DNA of 64,000 nt from Sphingomonas hominis. GTDB taxonomy: Bacteria; Pseudomonadota; Alphaproteobacteria; Sphingomonadales; Sphingomonadaceae. Below are positions 18,759-29,019 of the stretch, piece by piece. The stretch is from NCBI RefSeq assembly GCF_013328205.1, contig NZ_JABULH010000006.1, positions 124,001-188,000 on the forward strand, given 5' to 3'. How positions within the stretch are numbered: position 1 is the stretch's first letter; the number at the start of each line of letters is the position of its first letter. The position numbers and the translations under genes are program-made. The notes beneath the pieces were generated by a model that was given only the letters and a program-made list of their open reading frames with translations, did no database searches and had not been told where the DNA came from.

Positions 18759-21700
18759 TTACGAGCGTCCCAGCAGCACGCGCGCCTGCCCAGCGATCTG
18801 CGCGAGCATCGCGGCATTGGGTGCGGGCGCGTGGCGCGCGCGGTCGACCACCGCCTTGAACTGCCCGACGCGGGTCGCGTTCGCAGCGAGCCAGCGCTCC
18901 ACTGCATCCTCGGGCGCACCGTTGGCGGTGCGGCCGAGGAAGTCGAGCCGGAGCTGCTGGAAATCGCGCGCGAGGCCCGCGATCAGCAACCGCTCCCACG
19001 GATCGCTCGACGTGATCCGCGCCGCGGTCGATTGCGCCCAGTCGAGCCCGAGCGCCTGCCCCAGATGCGTGAACGCGCGCGCGATCCGCGTCTCGTCGAT
19101 CCCCGAGCGGCCGCCCAGGTCGGCGAGCCCGACCACACCGTCCAGCTCGAACAGGCGGACGACGCGGGTGACCAGATCGGCCGGCGCGCCCGCCGCCTCC
19201 AGCGTTGCGGCGATACGCCGGCTCTGCGCCTGCGCCTCGTCGAGCAGCAGGTCACGCGCCGCGGCGTCGAGGCGCGCGATCCCCTGCCCCAGCCGCTCGA
19301 CCACCGCCGAGGGCATCGTGCCCGGCGCCTCGACGCGCAGCAGGTCGGCGACGTGCGAGCGCGTCGCGACCGCCACCTCGTCGAACAAGGCGTAGCGCGC
19401 CGCCTCGGGCATCGCGGTCTGCTCGATCTCGCGCCACAACTCGGCGAGGCCGAACTGGCGCTCGGCCACCACGAACATCGCCGCGATGTCGGACAACGCC
19501 GCGCCTTCTTCCTCCGCGACCTCGAACGGGTGGAGGATGCCGATCCGGTTGACGATACGGTTGGCGAGCTTGGTCGCGACGATCTCACCGCGGAGACGAT
19601 GCTGGTCGATCGCGGCCGCGAACCGCTCCTGCATCGCGTGCGGGAAGGCGGCGTGGAGGTCGGGCAGCAGCGCGGGATCGTTGCCAAGTGCGCTTCCCTC
19701 GATCGCGTCCTGCAACGCGAGCTTGGCGGTGGCGAGCAGCACCGCGAGCTCGGGTCGCGTCAGCCCGCGCCCATCGACGCCGCGGCGCAGGAAGTCGACG
19801 TTGGAGGCGAGCCCCTCGACCTTGCGGTCGAGCCGCCCGGCTTCTTCGAACACTTCCATCACGCGGACGTAGCTCGGCACCGCCTGCGCGGCGTCGTTGC
19901 CCGATCCTTCGGCGATCGACAGTGCCAGCGTCTGGAGGCGATTATCCTCCAGCACCAAATGCGCGACGTCGTTGGTCATGCTGGCGAGCAGCGCGTTACG
20001 GTCCTCGTAGCCGAGCCGCCCCTCGGTCATCTCGCGGTTCAGCGCGATCTTGATGTTGACCTCATTGTCCGAGCAATCGACGCCGGCCGAATTGTCGATA
20101 AAGTCGGTATTGATGCGGCCCCCGCGCGCGGCAAAGGCGATGCGCGCCGCCTGCGTCACGCCCAGGTTCGCGCCCTCGCCGATCGCGATCGCGCGCAGTT
20201 CCTCGGCGTCGACGCGCTGGCGGTCGTTGGCGGGATCGCCGACGGTGGCGTTATTCTCCGCTGCGGCCTTTACGTAGGTGCCGATGCCGCCGAACCAGAT
20301 CAGGTCGACCGGCGATTTGAGGATCGCGGCGATCAAGAGCGACGGCTCCATTTCGCCTGCGGGGATGTCGAGCGCGGCGGCGACTTGCGGCGTGATCGTG
20401 ATCGACTTGGCCGCGCGGCTGTGGACGCCGCCGCCCGCCGACACGGGTGCGGAATAATCCGCCCATGACGAGCGCGGCAGCGCGAACATCCGCGCGCGCT
20501 CGTTCCAGCTCGTCTCTGGATCGGGGTCGGGATCGAGGAAGATGTGGCGGTGGTCGAACGCGGCGACGAGCTTGATCGCCTTGGACAAGAGCATGCCGTT
20601 GCCGAACACGTCGCCCGACATGTCGCCGCAGCCCACGACGCGGATGGGTTGGGTCTGCACATCCACCCCGCGCTCGGCAAAGTGGCGCTGGACCGATACC
20701 CACGCACCCTTGGCGGTAATGCCCATCGCCTTGTGGTCGTAGCCGACGCTGCCGCCACTGGCGAAGGCGTCGCCCAGCCAGAAGTCACGCTCGAGTGCCA
20801 GCGCGTTGGCGACGTCGCTGAACGTCGCAGTGCCCTTGTCGGCGGCGACGACGAAATACGGGTCCTCGTCGTCGCGGATCACGACGCCGTCAGGGTGGAC
20901 AACGCCCGTGCCGACGATGTTGTCGGTGATCGACAGAAGCGTGCGGATGAAGATGCGATACGCCTCGGTCCCCTCCGCCAGCCACGCGTCGCGGTTCGAC
21001 GGGGCGGGAAGCTGCTTGGCGTAGAAGCCGCCCTTCGCGCCCGTCGGCACGATCACCGCGTTCTTGACGCGCTGCGCCTTCATCAGCCCGAGGATCTCGG
21101 TGCGGAAATCGTCGCGGCGGTCCGACCAGCGCAGGCCGCCGCGTGCAACGGGGCCGGCGCGCAGGTGGATGCCCTCGACGCGCGGGGAATAGACCCACAC
21201 CTCGCGCCACGGCAGCGGCTTGGGCAGGCCCGGCACGAGCGCGCTGTCGAGCTTGAACGCCAGCGCCTCATTGGCGGCGGGTGTGAAGGCGTTGGTGCGC
21301 AGCGTCGCGTCGATCACCGCGCGGAAGGCGCGCAGGATTCGGTCGTCGTCGATTCCCGTTACCGCGTCGAGCGCGCGCGCGATCTCGCCGTCGCTCTCGC
21401 CCGCGTCGCCGCTGAACGACGGATCGTGCAGCGCGTGGAACCGCGCGATCAGCGCGCGCGCGAGCCCGGCGTTGCGCGCCAGCGTCTCGACTACGGTCGA
21501 CATCGTGTAGGTGAGCCCGGCCTGGCGCAGATACCGGTACCAGGCGCGGAACAGCACGGTTGCCTGCGGGGACAGCCCGGCGGCGACGACCAGGCTGTTG
21601 AACGCGTCATTCTCCGCGTGGCCGCGCAGCGCTGCGGCGATCGCGGTTTCGAGCACCTGCGGTTGGTGGTCGAACGCCGCGTCGGGCGCTTCTACGACGA

Positions 21701-23375
21701 AATCGTGGACGAAGGCATTGTCGACCTCACGCAACCGCGTCGGCAATTCACCCACCACGCGGAAGCCGAAATTCTCCAGCACCGGCACCGCGTCGGACAG
21801 CGCGAGCGCGCCGTTCAGCTTGTAGATCTTGAGCCGGTGATCCTCACCCGCGACCGTCGGGTAGAGGTGGACCTGGCGGTCGCCCTCACCGTCCAATTGC
21901 GACAAGCGCACGATGTCCTGCGCCGCCTCGTCGGCAGTAGACACGTTGCGGTAATTGGGCGGGAAGGCCGCCGCCCAGCGGAGTGCGAGGCGCGCGGCGC
22001 GCGGCGGCGGCATCCGCTCGGCCAGCGCCGCCTCGACATCGGGCACCCAGCCGCGCACCATGCGCGCCAGCCGCTGGTCGAGCGGATCGGCGTCGGGCAC
22101 GCGCCCGCCCTCGCGCAGGTCGAGCGTGAAACGCAGCAGTGCGATCACCTGATCCTCCAGGCTGATCGACCAGTTGATGACGCGCCCGCCCGCCGCCTCG
22201 GCCAGCATGTCGCCGATCGCGACACGACGCGCGGTGGTCACGTCGTCGCGCGGCAGCCACACGAACGCGAACAGGTGACGCGCGAGCGGCGAGCGCACCA
22301 GCACCAGCTTGGGCCGCGGCCGATCGGCGAGGCTCATCGCGGTGAGCGCGAGCTGTTCCACCGCCGCCGGTTCGACCGCGGTGAGCAGATCGTGCGGCAA
22401 GGAGGCGAGCGCGTGCATCAACGCCTTGCCGGTGTGGCCCGCGGGATCGAAGCCGAACTTGCTCTCGAACTCCGCCAACCGCTGGCGCAGCACCGGCACG
22501 CTGCGCGGCGGTGCGTTGAGCGCGGCCGAAGTCCATAGCCCGGCGGTGATCGACAAGCCGGTGACGCGTCCGGCCTGCATAACGGGCACGACCAGCAGGT
22601 CGAGCGGCACGCGGCGATGGACAGGCGAGATCAGGCTCGATTTCAGCAGCAGCGGCGCCTTGTTGCCCGCCTGGAACCACTCCACCGCCAAATGGCGCGA
22701 GCGATCGGCGAGGAACGGCACGCCGTGCTCGTTACGCATGATGCCGAGCGCGCCGGCAAGATCGTCACCGTTCGCGACGCTCCAGCGCTGATGGCCCAGC
22801 AGCGTGAAGTGACGATCGAGGAACCAGCGCAGCAGGCTCGCACCCTCCGCGTCGCCGCCGGTGTCGTCGAGCGTGCCGGCGTCGTGGGCGAGCGCGGCCT
22901 GCATCGCGCGCCAGTCGCGCGTCGCCGCGCGCACGTCGGACAGGACCGAGGCGAGTTCCTCGACCAACTCGCGCCGGTCGCGCGCGTCGGCGCGGTCCAT
23001 CTCGATGTAGATCATCGACTCGCGTGCACCGTCGGCGGCGTCGATCGCGGTCAGCGTGCCGTCCGCGTCGCGCGCGACCTGGACGACGGGGTGGATGATC
23101 CGCTCGATCGCGATATCGCGCGCGCCGATCGTGCCGGCGATCGAATCGACCAGGAACGGCATGTCGTCGTTGACGATCGCGACGCGCATCTGGCGCGGGC
23201 CGCCGTCGCCGGGCAGCGGCTCAAGCGCGATCGCAGGGCTGCCGGGCGCGCGCGTCGCGCCGGTTGCGATCAGGAATTCGGCGGCGCTCGCCTGCTCTTG
23301 CTGCGAGAAATCATGCAGCTCATCGGGCAGTGCGCCCTGCGTGAGACGCGCCGCCAACGTGTCCGACAGTATCAT
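18759..23375 (-). CDS. gdhB: NAD-specific glutamate dehydrogenase, large type (about 180 kDa)
   Basis: A 1,538-residue enzyme of the large bacterial GDH class, which deaminates glutamate to 2-oxoglutarate. The long N-terminal regulatory region includes VNDDMPFLVDSIAG near residue 70. The catalytic core lies at about 700-1150: EVWVYSPRVEGIHLRAGPVA, GGLRWSDRRDDFRTEILGLM, VPTGAKGGFYAKQLP, and the Rossmann-type VVGCGDMSGDVFGNGML. The C-terminal part is helical. I prefer the ATG at 23375 because GAGGAAG lies just ahead; an ATG six codons upstream has no ribosome binding site. No frameshift is seen despite the length. Confidence 0.95.
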   Translation of the reverse strand: MILSDTLAARLTQGALPDELHDFSQQEQASAAEFLIATGATRAPGSPAIALEPLPGDGGPRQMRVAIVNDDMPFLVDSIAGTIGARDIAIERIIHPVVQVARDADGTLTAIDAADGARESMIYIEMDRADARDRRELVEELASVLSDVRAATRDWRAMQAALAHDAGTLDDTGGDAEGASLLRWFLDRHFTLLGHQRWSVANGDDLAGALGIMRNEHGVPFLADRSRHLAVEWFQAGNKAPLLLKSSLISPVHRRVPLDLLVVPVMQAGRVTGLSITAGLWTSAALNAPPRSVPVLRQRLAEFESKFGFDPAGHTGKALMHALASLPHDLLTAVEPAAVEQLALTAMSLADRPRPKLVLVRSPLARHLFAFVWLPRDDVTTARRVAIGDMLAEAAGGRVINWSISLEDQVIALLRFTLDLREGGRVPDADPLDQRLARMVRGWVPDVEAALAERMPPPRAARLALRWAAAFPPNYRNVSTADEAAQDIVRLSQLDGEGDRQVHLYPTVAGEDHRLKIYKLNGALALSDAVPVLENFGFRVVGELPTRLREVDNAFVHDFVVEAPDAAFDHQPQVLETAIAAALRGHAENDAFNSLVVAAGLSPQATVLFRAWYRYLRQAGLTYTMSTVVETLARNAGLARALIARFHALHDPSFSGDAGESDGEIARALDAVTGIDDDRILRAFRAVIDATLRTNAFTPAANEALAFKLDSALVPGLPKPLPWREVWVYSPRVEGIHLRAGPVARGGLRWSDRRDDFRTEILGLMKAQRVKNAVIVPTGAKGGFYAKQLPAPSNRDAWLAEGTEAYRIFIRTLLSITDNIVGTGVVHPDGVVIRDDEDPYFVVAADKGTATFSDVANALALERDFWLGDAFASGGSVGYDHKAMGITAKGAWVSVQRHFAERGVDVQTQPIRVVGCGDMSGDVFGNGMLLSKAIKLVAAFDHRHIFLDPDPDPETSWNERARMFALPRSSWADYSAPVSAGGGVHSRAAKSITITPQVAAALDIPAGEMEPSLLIAAILKSPVDLIWFGGIGTYVKAAAENNATVGDPANDRQRVDAEELRAIAIGEGANLGVTQAARIAFAARGGRINTDFIDNSAGVDCSDNEVNIKIALNREMTEGRLGYEDRNALLASMTNDVAHLVLEDNRLQTLALSIAEGSGNDAAQAVPSYVRVMEVFEEAGRLDRKVEGLASNVDFLRRGVDGRGLTRPELAVLLATAKLALQDAIEGSALGNDPALLPDLHAAFPHAMQERFAAAIDQHRLRGEIVATKLANRIVNRIGILHPFEVAEEEGAALSDIAAMFVVAERQFGLAELWREIEQTAMPEAARYALFDEVAVATRSHVADLLRVEAPGTMPSAVVERLGQGIARLDAAARDLLLDEAQAQSRRIAATLEAAGAPADLVTRVVRLFELDGVVGLADLGGRSGIDETRIARAFTHLGQALGLDWAQSTAARITSSDPWERLLIAGLARDFQQLRLDFLGRTANGAPEDAVERWLAANATRVGQFKAVVDRARHAPAPNAAMLAQIAGQARVLLGRS

Positions 23376-23748
23376 CTGAAACTTCCTCGCCATGACCGCG
23401 GCTATGCGCCCGTCGGGGTCCTAGCTCAACCCCCGCGGCGTTGCCGTGACAGGAGCGCGGCGGGCTTGAGGATGGTTGCGTGACGGGCAGCTGCAGTGGC
23501 TGCACCCGTCATTCTCGGCCTTGTTGCGGGAGAAGAAAGAGGGATCATGCCGCTCTACAGACTCCCTCGATCCTGCAATGCGCATCAACGGTATGCGTGC
23601 GCGATGCAGCCTAAGCGCCGCGCCGCCACGCCGAGCCTGGCCAGTACGATGCTTTGTTCGGAGGAGTTGAGCCAGCGGCGGCCGAACTCGCGTCGCCTTG
23701 AGGAGACGCACACCTCGATCGCTGCTCGCGCAACGCGGCTACGCTCCC
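23376..23748. other. Spacer between divergent-looking transcripts, no gene
   Basis: About 370 bases upstream of gdhB and downstream of the PAS-protein gene; both run leftward. It should carry the gdhB promoter. Open frames here are arginine-rich and lack support. One short inverted pair (TGACGGGCAGCTGCAG...TGGCTGCACCCGTCA, 23478-23511) could form a hairpin. Nothing else is recognised. Confidence 0.4.
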
Positions 23749-24999
23749 CTAAGCTAGTCGCGCCAGCACGCGCCGTGACAAGGCAGGATCGGCGGTCGCA
23801 CCGACGATGTCGATCTTCCCCGTCGCGGTCGCGCGGCCGAGCAGGACCACGGGCTCGCCCGCATCAACCTCGACCATGTCAACCGTCACCTGCGCAACCG
23901 CGCTGCGATCGGCGAGCGGCACACCCGTACGGCGCGACGCGGCGCGGCGGCGCATCGCGCGCTCCTCCGCCATCATGCCGCGGATGCCGCCGGGCATCGC
24001 CTCGATCAATCGCGCCAGTCCGCCTTCGGGCACGTCGCGGCGGCGCGCGTAGGACAGGATCGCGCTGGCCTCCGCCACCTCGCCCGCGTGGCGCGGCGCT
24101 TGGTCGTCGGCGGTGCCGAACACGAGTTTGGCGATCGCACCCAGCGGCGCGCGCGCGCGCGCGGTGACGCCCGCGGCGGCAAGCAGCTCGGCATATTCCT
24201 GCGGGGCGCGTTCGGCCGCGCGGGCGAAATCGTGCGCGCGCCCGAGCGCGCGATAGTGCGCGGCGCGGCTGCGCGCGTCGGCGGTGCGGGCGGCGGCCGC
24301 GCTCTCCCGCGCGAGCGCCAGCCGCTCGGGCAGGTCAGTTTCATCACCGGCGAGCAGCGCGGGCGCCGCGCTCGGACCGTCTGCCCATACCGGCGACAGA
24401 TCGGCGGCGCGCGGGGCTGCGCGCACCGCGCCCGCCAGTTCGGCGTCAAGCCGCGCCTGCGCCTCGCTGCTGACCATCTCCTTCCAATTGATGACGCCGT
24501 AGATGAAGTCGATCGCCTCGCCGTCGGAGGAGAAGGGCATCAGGATGCCGCGATAAAAGGTGTTGTGCCCGCGGATGCCGACGAACTCGGCCTCGAACCC
24601 GACCGGCGCGCGATTGGCGATGATCTGCAGGTAATGATCGGTCAGGCGCGACAGGAGCGAGCGCGGCGGCACCTGCGCGATGTTGGTGATCGACTGGTCG
24701 ACGCCGCATTCGGCGCGCAGCGCGACGCCCAGGAACTGGATCGACGGATCCTCCAGCCCGTTGCCGAAATCGAGCAGCACGCTGTGCGGGCCGAAATCGG
24801 CGATCCGCGCGGGATCGATGTCGGCGATCGTCGGGAACGGTCGATCGCGCAGCAGCGACACCCAGTGATTATAGGCGCGCACGTGCATGCGCCGCTCGTC
24901 GCTGCCGATCTTGATCTGCGGCTCGCCGACGCCGCTCTCGGTCGGATCATTGTCCTGCCGGAAGCCCTCCGAACCATCATTGCCGCGCACGCTGTCCAT
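23749..24999 (-). CDS. PAS-domain protein of unknown output
   Basis: A 416-residue soluble protein. The ATG at 24999 (MDSVRGNDGSEGFRQDND) was chosen over a much longer arginine-rich upstream reading. Residues about 35-175 contain a PAS_5-like block: YNHWVSLLRDRPFPTIADID, SVLLDFGNGLEDPSIQFLG, FYRGILMPFSSDGEAIDFIYG. The remainder is an Ala/Arg-rich helical region (about 190-340) and a short beta-rich end (VTVDMVEVDAGEPVVLLGRA). No kinase, GGDEF or HTH domain is visible. Similar sphingomonad proteins are annotated only by the PAS domain. Role unknown. Confidence 0.8.
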   Translation of the reverse strand: MDSVRGNDGSEGFRQDNDPTESGVGEPQIKIGSDERRMHVRAYNHWVSLLRDRPFPTIADIDPARIADFGPHSVLLDFGNGLEDPSIQFLGVALRAECGVDQSITNIAQVPPRSLLSRLTDHYLQIIANRAPVGFEAEFVGIRGHNTFYRGILMPFSSDGEAIDFIYGVINWKEMVSSEAQARLDAELAGAVRAAPRAADLSPVWADGPSAAPALLAGDETDLPERLALARESAAAARTADARSRAAHYRALGRAHDFARAAERAPQEYAELLAAAGVTARARAPLGAIAKLVFGTADDQAPRHAGEVAEASAILSYARRRDVPEGGLARLIEAMPGGIRGMMAEERAMRRRAASRRTGVPLADRSAVAQVTVDMVEVDAGEPVVLLGRATATGKIDIVGATADPALSRRVLARLA

Positions 25000-25197
25000 A
25001 ACCCGTTCTTTCCCGACGCAATCGCGAACAACCGTTGCGACCCGTTCGCCCACGCACATGCACCGCGCGGCGTAAACGCGGCGTAAACCCTGGCGCGACC
25101 GGCCGTGCGATCCGCCCTTCTTCTCGCAACGATCCCGCTTGCCACCCCCGCCCCCGCCTGCTAAGCGCCTCGCCTCGCCTCGAAGTGGGCGCACCAG

Positions 25198-25273
25198 GCC
25201 GCCTTAGCTCAGCTGGTAGAGCATCGCATTCGTAATGCGGGGGTCACAGGTTCGAGTCCTGTAGGCGGCACCA
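25198..25273 (+). tRNA. tRNA-Thr (anticodon CGT)
   Basis: A complete 76-nt cloverleaf: acceptor GCCGCCT/AGGCGGC, D-arm GCTC...GAGC, anticodon arm TCGCA-TTCGTAA-TGCGG with anticodon CGT, T-arm ACAGG-TTCGAGT-CCTGT, and an encoded CCA. A degraded tyrosine-recombinase gene follows in the same orientation, as is typical where an island has integrated into a tRNA 3' end. Confidence 0.96.
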
Positions 25274-25499
25274 TCCTTCTTAGGCGCTTTCACAAGGAAA
25301 GCGGCGTCGCCCGAGGCTAGCGGCCTTTGGCTTGGAAACTCGGGTCGGTCTTAGCTGGTACGGGCAACCAAGGAGTTGCCGCGCTACGCCGAGCCGACGG
25401 CGATGCAGATAGCAGAAACCAAGCTGCACCAGCGGTTGTACAGCACGACCGAGCCGATGTTTGGAACCACAACGCGCCCTTTTGTGGCAGTACGCGCCT

Positions 25500-26110
25500 C
25501 ATGCTCGCGCGTTGTCATCAAAGGCGGTCGACAACGCGCGGCAGCGCTACTTCACGGTGAACGAGGCGGCTCGGCTGGTCGCGGCGGTATCGCGAAAGGG
25601 GAAGCTGTTGGCAATCCTGCAGCGGCTGCTCGCCGATATGCAGATATCGGAGTTGCTGGCTGCGCGGCAGGCGAACGTTGAGTTCGACTTCCCGTGCGCT
25701 GTTCGTGCCGACCTTGAGGCGGAGCATAACGCTACGTGCCTCTAGCATAGGCGACTTTGGACGTGCTCTCGGCGCTGCAGCTAGGCGAGTTCCTGTTCCT
25801 CCAACCCGAGAGCCTCATCAAGGCACCTGACCACGATCAAGCACGGCCAGTACACGGTCCGGGACGCCGGTCTGCCCGATGTGCGCATACACAACGAGCG
25901 CCACTCCGCGGTGTCGTTCAAGGCAAACTCGAGCGCCGATCTGTTAGCAATCGGCAAGGTGCTAAGGCACGGAAACGTTGCAAGCACCGCGCTACAGCCA
26001 CCTCGCCAACGGCACGCTGCTCGCCGCCGTCCAGGCGGATGCGGCGAAGCAGGACGCAGCCTTCACCGCCTCTCCGCCCCGCGCGTCCGCCTCACGGCTG
26101 GTTTGCGGGG
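25500..26110 (+). pseudogene. Degraded tyrosine recombinase (integrase)
   Basis: Recombinase signatures are readable but scattered over three frames. NARQRYFTVNEAARLVAAVS and ISELLAARQANVEFDF (25536-25700) form the start of the catalytic domain. Then, after a stop, come DVLSALQLGEFLFLQPE (about 25757) and AGLPDVRIHNERHSAVSF plus ADLLAIGKVLRHGNVASTA (about 25870-25975; box-II HxxR kept, the LGH motif altered to LRH). After another shift comes RYSHLANGTLLAAVQADAAK (about 25990-26050), carrying the catalytic tyrosine. The first catalytic arginine region (usually TGARxSE) reads ADMQISE. With several frameshifts and a lost active-site residue it is almost certainly dead. It lies just downstream of tRNA-Thr. 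The first 220 bases after the tRNA hold no clear domain. Confidence 0.8.
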
Positions 26111-26216
26111 CGGAGGTCACCCTACGAGGTTCTTCAACCAGCAACGTACATGAGTGCCGACGTGCGGCGCCAAGTCGCGTGCCCGAACGAACATCATCGC
26201 ACGGGCACGCGCTTGA

Positions 26217-27272
26217 TTAGGAAAGACCGACGCGCAAGGTCGCGTTCGGATTGTTGGTGCCGTTCGGGAAGAAGCCGCCGCCGGTCCGGTTGGCGCCAGT
26301 GGCGTTCAGGTACACGATGTTATGCACCTGCTGACTGTTGCGGCTGTAGGCGAGACCGTTGACGTTGGCGGGAACAAGGTTGGCGGCGTTGCCGGAGCCG
26401 ACGAGGCCCTGATCGTCGTCCGAGCCGATACCGCGCACGTCGTCGTTGGCCGGAGTGCCGTCTAGCAAGTCACGTGCGTCCGAGATCTTGGTTGTCGCAG
26501 TGATGAGCGACGAGGCTGCCATGCCCTTCGCGTAGAGCACCGTGCGCACGATGCCGGCGTGGTACGCCTCAGCAGCAAGGATGCCGGCGGCTGCTTCGAG
26601 GTAGGTCTTGTTGGTCAGCAGCGGCGCCGCGCCCTTGTACGCGGTTACGCCCACGTCCTCGAAGATGAAGGCTCCCAGCAGGAAGTTCTCCGGCGAGGAG
26701 TAGGGATTGAACGTCTCGTTCCCGCCGATCACCCCGGCCGCGCGTGCCGCGGCAGTGAACGCACCATTCGCGCCACCATCGATGTTGATGTTCGGCATCG
26801 CGACGGCGGCGGAGCCGAGTGCGGCGCGTAGGAACGCGACGTGCGCAGCCTCGTCAGCGGCGATCTCTCGCGCGTAAGCACCGACCACCGGATCGCCGGT
26901 GAAATCGACCCGAGCGCCGCCGGTGACCGTGCCACCTGCCGCGCCCGATCCGCTCGCGATCATCGCCTCAGACAGACCGGTTCCGTTGACGGCGTAAAGG
27001 TAGAACTGTGCTTCGAGGTATTCCAGGTTGAGCGCGAGGTTGAGCACGTCGTTGTCCGTGACGGCGGCAGACGTGGGCGTAGGTGTCGGGCTAGGTGCCG
27101 GTGCCGGTGCCGGTGCCGGCGTGAAGTCGTTGTCTTCGCCGCATGCAGAGAGCAGTGACGCGCCGCCCAGCAGCACGACACCGCCGCCGGCCGCTTTCAG
27201 GAAGCCGCGGCGTGCGGCGCGGCGAGCATCGGCGGCCGCGAGGATTTCGATGGCTTTACGGGGATCGATCAT
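26217..27272 (-). CDS. Ferritin-like domain lipoprotein, Tat-type signal
   Basis: A 351-residue protein. The N-terminus has a twin-arginine motif ([11 protein letters not shown]) followed by a hydrophobic stretch and lipobox SLLSAC, predicting Tat export and lipidation. A Pro/Ala/Thr-rich linker (about 50-68) follows. The core is a four-helix ferritin-like domain with metal-ligand-type residues in [27 protein letters not shown] (ExxH) and [11 protein letters not shown] (ExxH). The C-terminus is a Gly/Asn-rich tail. Iron or oxidant-related function is inferred only from the fold. It lies 49 bases downstream of a closely similar paralogue, probably in one transcript. Confidence 0.85.
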   Translation of the reverse strand: MIDPRKAIEILAAADARRAARRGFLKAAGGGVVLLGGASLLSACGEDNDFTPAPAPAPAPSPTPTPTSAAVTDNDVLNLALNLEYLEAQFYLYAVNGTGLSEAMIASGSGAAGGTVTGGARVDFTGDPVVGAYAREIAADEAAHVAFLRAALGSAAVAMPNINIDGGANGAFTAAARAAGVIGGNETFNPYSSPENFLLGAFIFEDVGVTAYKGAAPLLTNKTYLEAAAGILAAEAYHAGIVRTVLYAKGMAASSLITATTKISDARDLLDGTPANDDVRGIGSDDDQGLVGSGNAANLVPANVNGLAYSRNSQQVHNIVYLNATGANRTGGGFFPNGTNNPNATLRVGLS

Positions 27273-27321
27273 CGGTAAAGGTCCTTGGTAGCGTCAAACA
27301 GGATCAGCGGGGACACACCGG

Positions 27322-28314
27322 TCAGGTGGTCGACCTGATGTTTCCGGTGACGCCATTGGGGAAGAAGCCGCCCATCGTGGCGGTGCCCGCGTTCAGGTAG
27401 ACGATGTTGAGCACCTGACCGGGCGTGCGGCTGAAGGCGAGACCGTTGCTGTTGAGCGGCGACAGATTGGCGGTCAGCGTGCTGCCGCTCCCGCTTGGTG
27501 CAATCCCCTGATCGTCCTTGGGCCCGATGCCGCGCACCTGATCCTCGGTCGGGTTGCCGTCGAGCATGTCGCGTGCGGCGGATATCTTCTCAGTTGCGTC
27601 GATCAGCCCCTGCACGCCCTTGCTGTACAGCGTCGTGCGCACGATTGCGGCGTGATAGGCTTCAACGGCCAGGATGCCGGCGGCGGCCTCCAGGAACGTC
27701 TTGTTGCTGAGCAGCGGCGCGGCACCCTTGTAAGCGGTGACGCCAACGTCCTCGAAGATGAATGCGCCCAGCAGAAAGTCCGTCGGCGAGGCGTAAGGGT
27801 TGAACACGCCGTTCGAGCCGACAACGCCTGCCGCACGTGCCGCGGCGGTAAACGCGCCGTTCGCATCCCCGCTGATGTTGATGTTCGGCATCGCCACCGC
27901 GGCGGAGCCCAGCGCGGTGCGCAGAAATGCCACATGTGCCTGCTCGTCCGCGGCGATCTCGCGCGCGTAGGCGCCAACCAGCGGATCACCCGAGAAATCC
28001 ACCCTCGCGCCGCCAGTGACGGTGCCACCGGCCGTTCCACTGCCGCTGGACGTCAGGTTGGCTGCGAGGCCGCTGCCGTTGACGGCATAAAGATAGAACT
28101 GCGCTTCAAGGTACTCGAGATTAAGCGCGAAGTTGAGCACGTCGCTGTCGGTCACGCTGGTCTGCGCGAGCGCGGGATCGGCGTAGGCGAACGCGCCACC
28201 GGCGGCAGCGACGCCGAGTGCCGCGGTGAAGAAGGCGCGGCGGTCCGAGCGGCGCCGTGCGCGGCCGTCGAATGTCTCGATCAGTTGATCCTGTTCGGCT
28301 CGATCGTCTTGCAT
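27322..28314 (-). CDS. Ferritin-like domain protein, Tat-type signal, non-lipidated
   Basis: A 330-residue paralogue of the following gene. The ATG at 28314 ([17 protein letters not shown]) has GGGAGGTG upstream. The signal [20 protein letters not shown] ends at ADPALAQ, predicting a soluble periplasmic product. The ferritin-like core has the same ligand-type motifs ([38 protein letters not shown]) and the same C-terminal block [15 protein letters not shown]. It is transcribed divergently from the ECF sigma gene 93 bases away, so sigma-dependent control of this operon is plausible but unproven. Confidence 0.85.
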   Translation of the reverse strand: MQDDRAEQDQLIETFDGRARRRSDRRAFFTAALGVAAAGGAFAYADPALAQTSVTDSDVLNFALNLEYLEAQFYLYAVNGSGLAANLTSSGSGTAGGTVTGGARVDFSGDPLVGAYAREIAADEQAHVAFLRTALGSAAVAMPNINISGDANGAFTAAARAAGVVGSNGVFNPYASPTDFLLGAFIFEDVGVTAYKGAAPLLSNKTFLEAAAGILAVEAYHAAIVRTTLYSKGVQGLIDATEKISAARDMLDGNPTEDQVRGIGPKDDQGIAPSGSGSTLTANLSPLNSNGLAFSRTPGQVLNIVYLNAGTATMGGFFPNGVTGNIRSTT

Positions 28315-28407
28315 CGTCACTCGGCACCTCCCAGCCCCGCGGCAAGGCAGCACGAAATGCCTTTCATCGCGCGGGCATTCGGAGCTACGGAGTAACCTGG
28401 AGCAAGG

Positions 28408-29019
28408 ATGCAGGCGCGATCACAAAAAGTGCCACATGACAAACCAGAAGCTATGCGCCGTCGCCTGGCATTGACCGCTGCCCTGACGCAGAGCGGGAAC
28501 GGTGATCGGCAGGCATTTCGTCTCGTCTACGACATGACCGCGGCGAAGCTTTTCGGCGTCTGCCTTCGTATCTGTGGTGAGCGACAGGCGGCCGAGGACG
28601 TGTTGCAGGAAGTCTACCTGATCATTTGGAAGCGCGCTTCGGCCTACGAGCCGGCACGAGGTAATCCGATTACCTGGTTGTGCACCATCGCCCGCAACCG
28701 CGCGCTCGATTCGCACCGGTCGTCCCCGCCGCGTGGCGGGAATGCGGATGGGGAGAGCGACGGTGCAGCCGCAGCCGCCGTAAGCGACGACCGGCCGCTC
28801 GCCGATTACCTGCTGCTGGCCGAGGAGGAGCACGGCAAGCTCCGGCACTGCCTCGACGATCTCGACGATCGCCCACGTGCCGCGATACATGCCGCTTTTA
28901 CCGACGGTCTGACTTACGCCGACGTGGCCGCACGATCCGCGGTTCCATTACCGACAATGAAGAGCCTGATTCGTCGCGCGTTGCTCCGGTTGCGGGAGTG
29001 CATGCGCGATGACGGATGA
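28408..29019 (+). CDS. ECF-type RNA polymerase sigma factor
   Basis: A 203-residue sigma-70-family protein. Region 2 spans about 30-105 ([59 protein letters not shown]) and region 4 spans about 140-200 with an HTH ([20 protein letters not shown]). GGAG precedes the ATG at 28408; an internal ATG at 28453 is an alternative start. Its 3' end overlaps the anti-sigma gene by 11 bases. The regulon is unknown; the divergent ferritin-like operon is the obvious candidate. Confidence 0.9.
   Translation: MQARSQKVPHDKPEAMRRRLALTAALTQSGNGDRQAFRLVYDMTAAKLFGVCLRICGERQAAEDVLQEVYLIIWKRASAYEPARGNPITWLCTIARNRALDSHRSSPPRGGNADGESDGAAAAAVSDDRPLADYLLLAEEEHGKLRHCLDDLDDRPRAAIHAAFTDGLTYADVAARSAVPLPTMKSLIRRALLRLRECMRDDG

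Noticed and set aside
20544-22538. A 664-codon plus-strand frame inside gdhB
   Set aside because: It has the His/Arg/Asp-rich composition of an antisense shadow in GC-rich DNA and no family motif.
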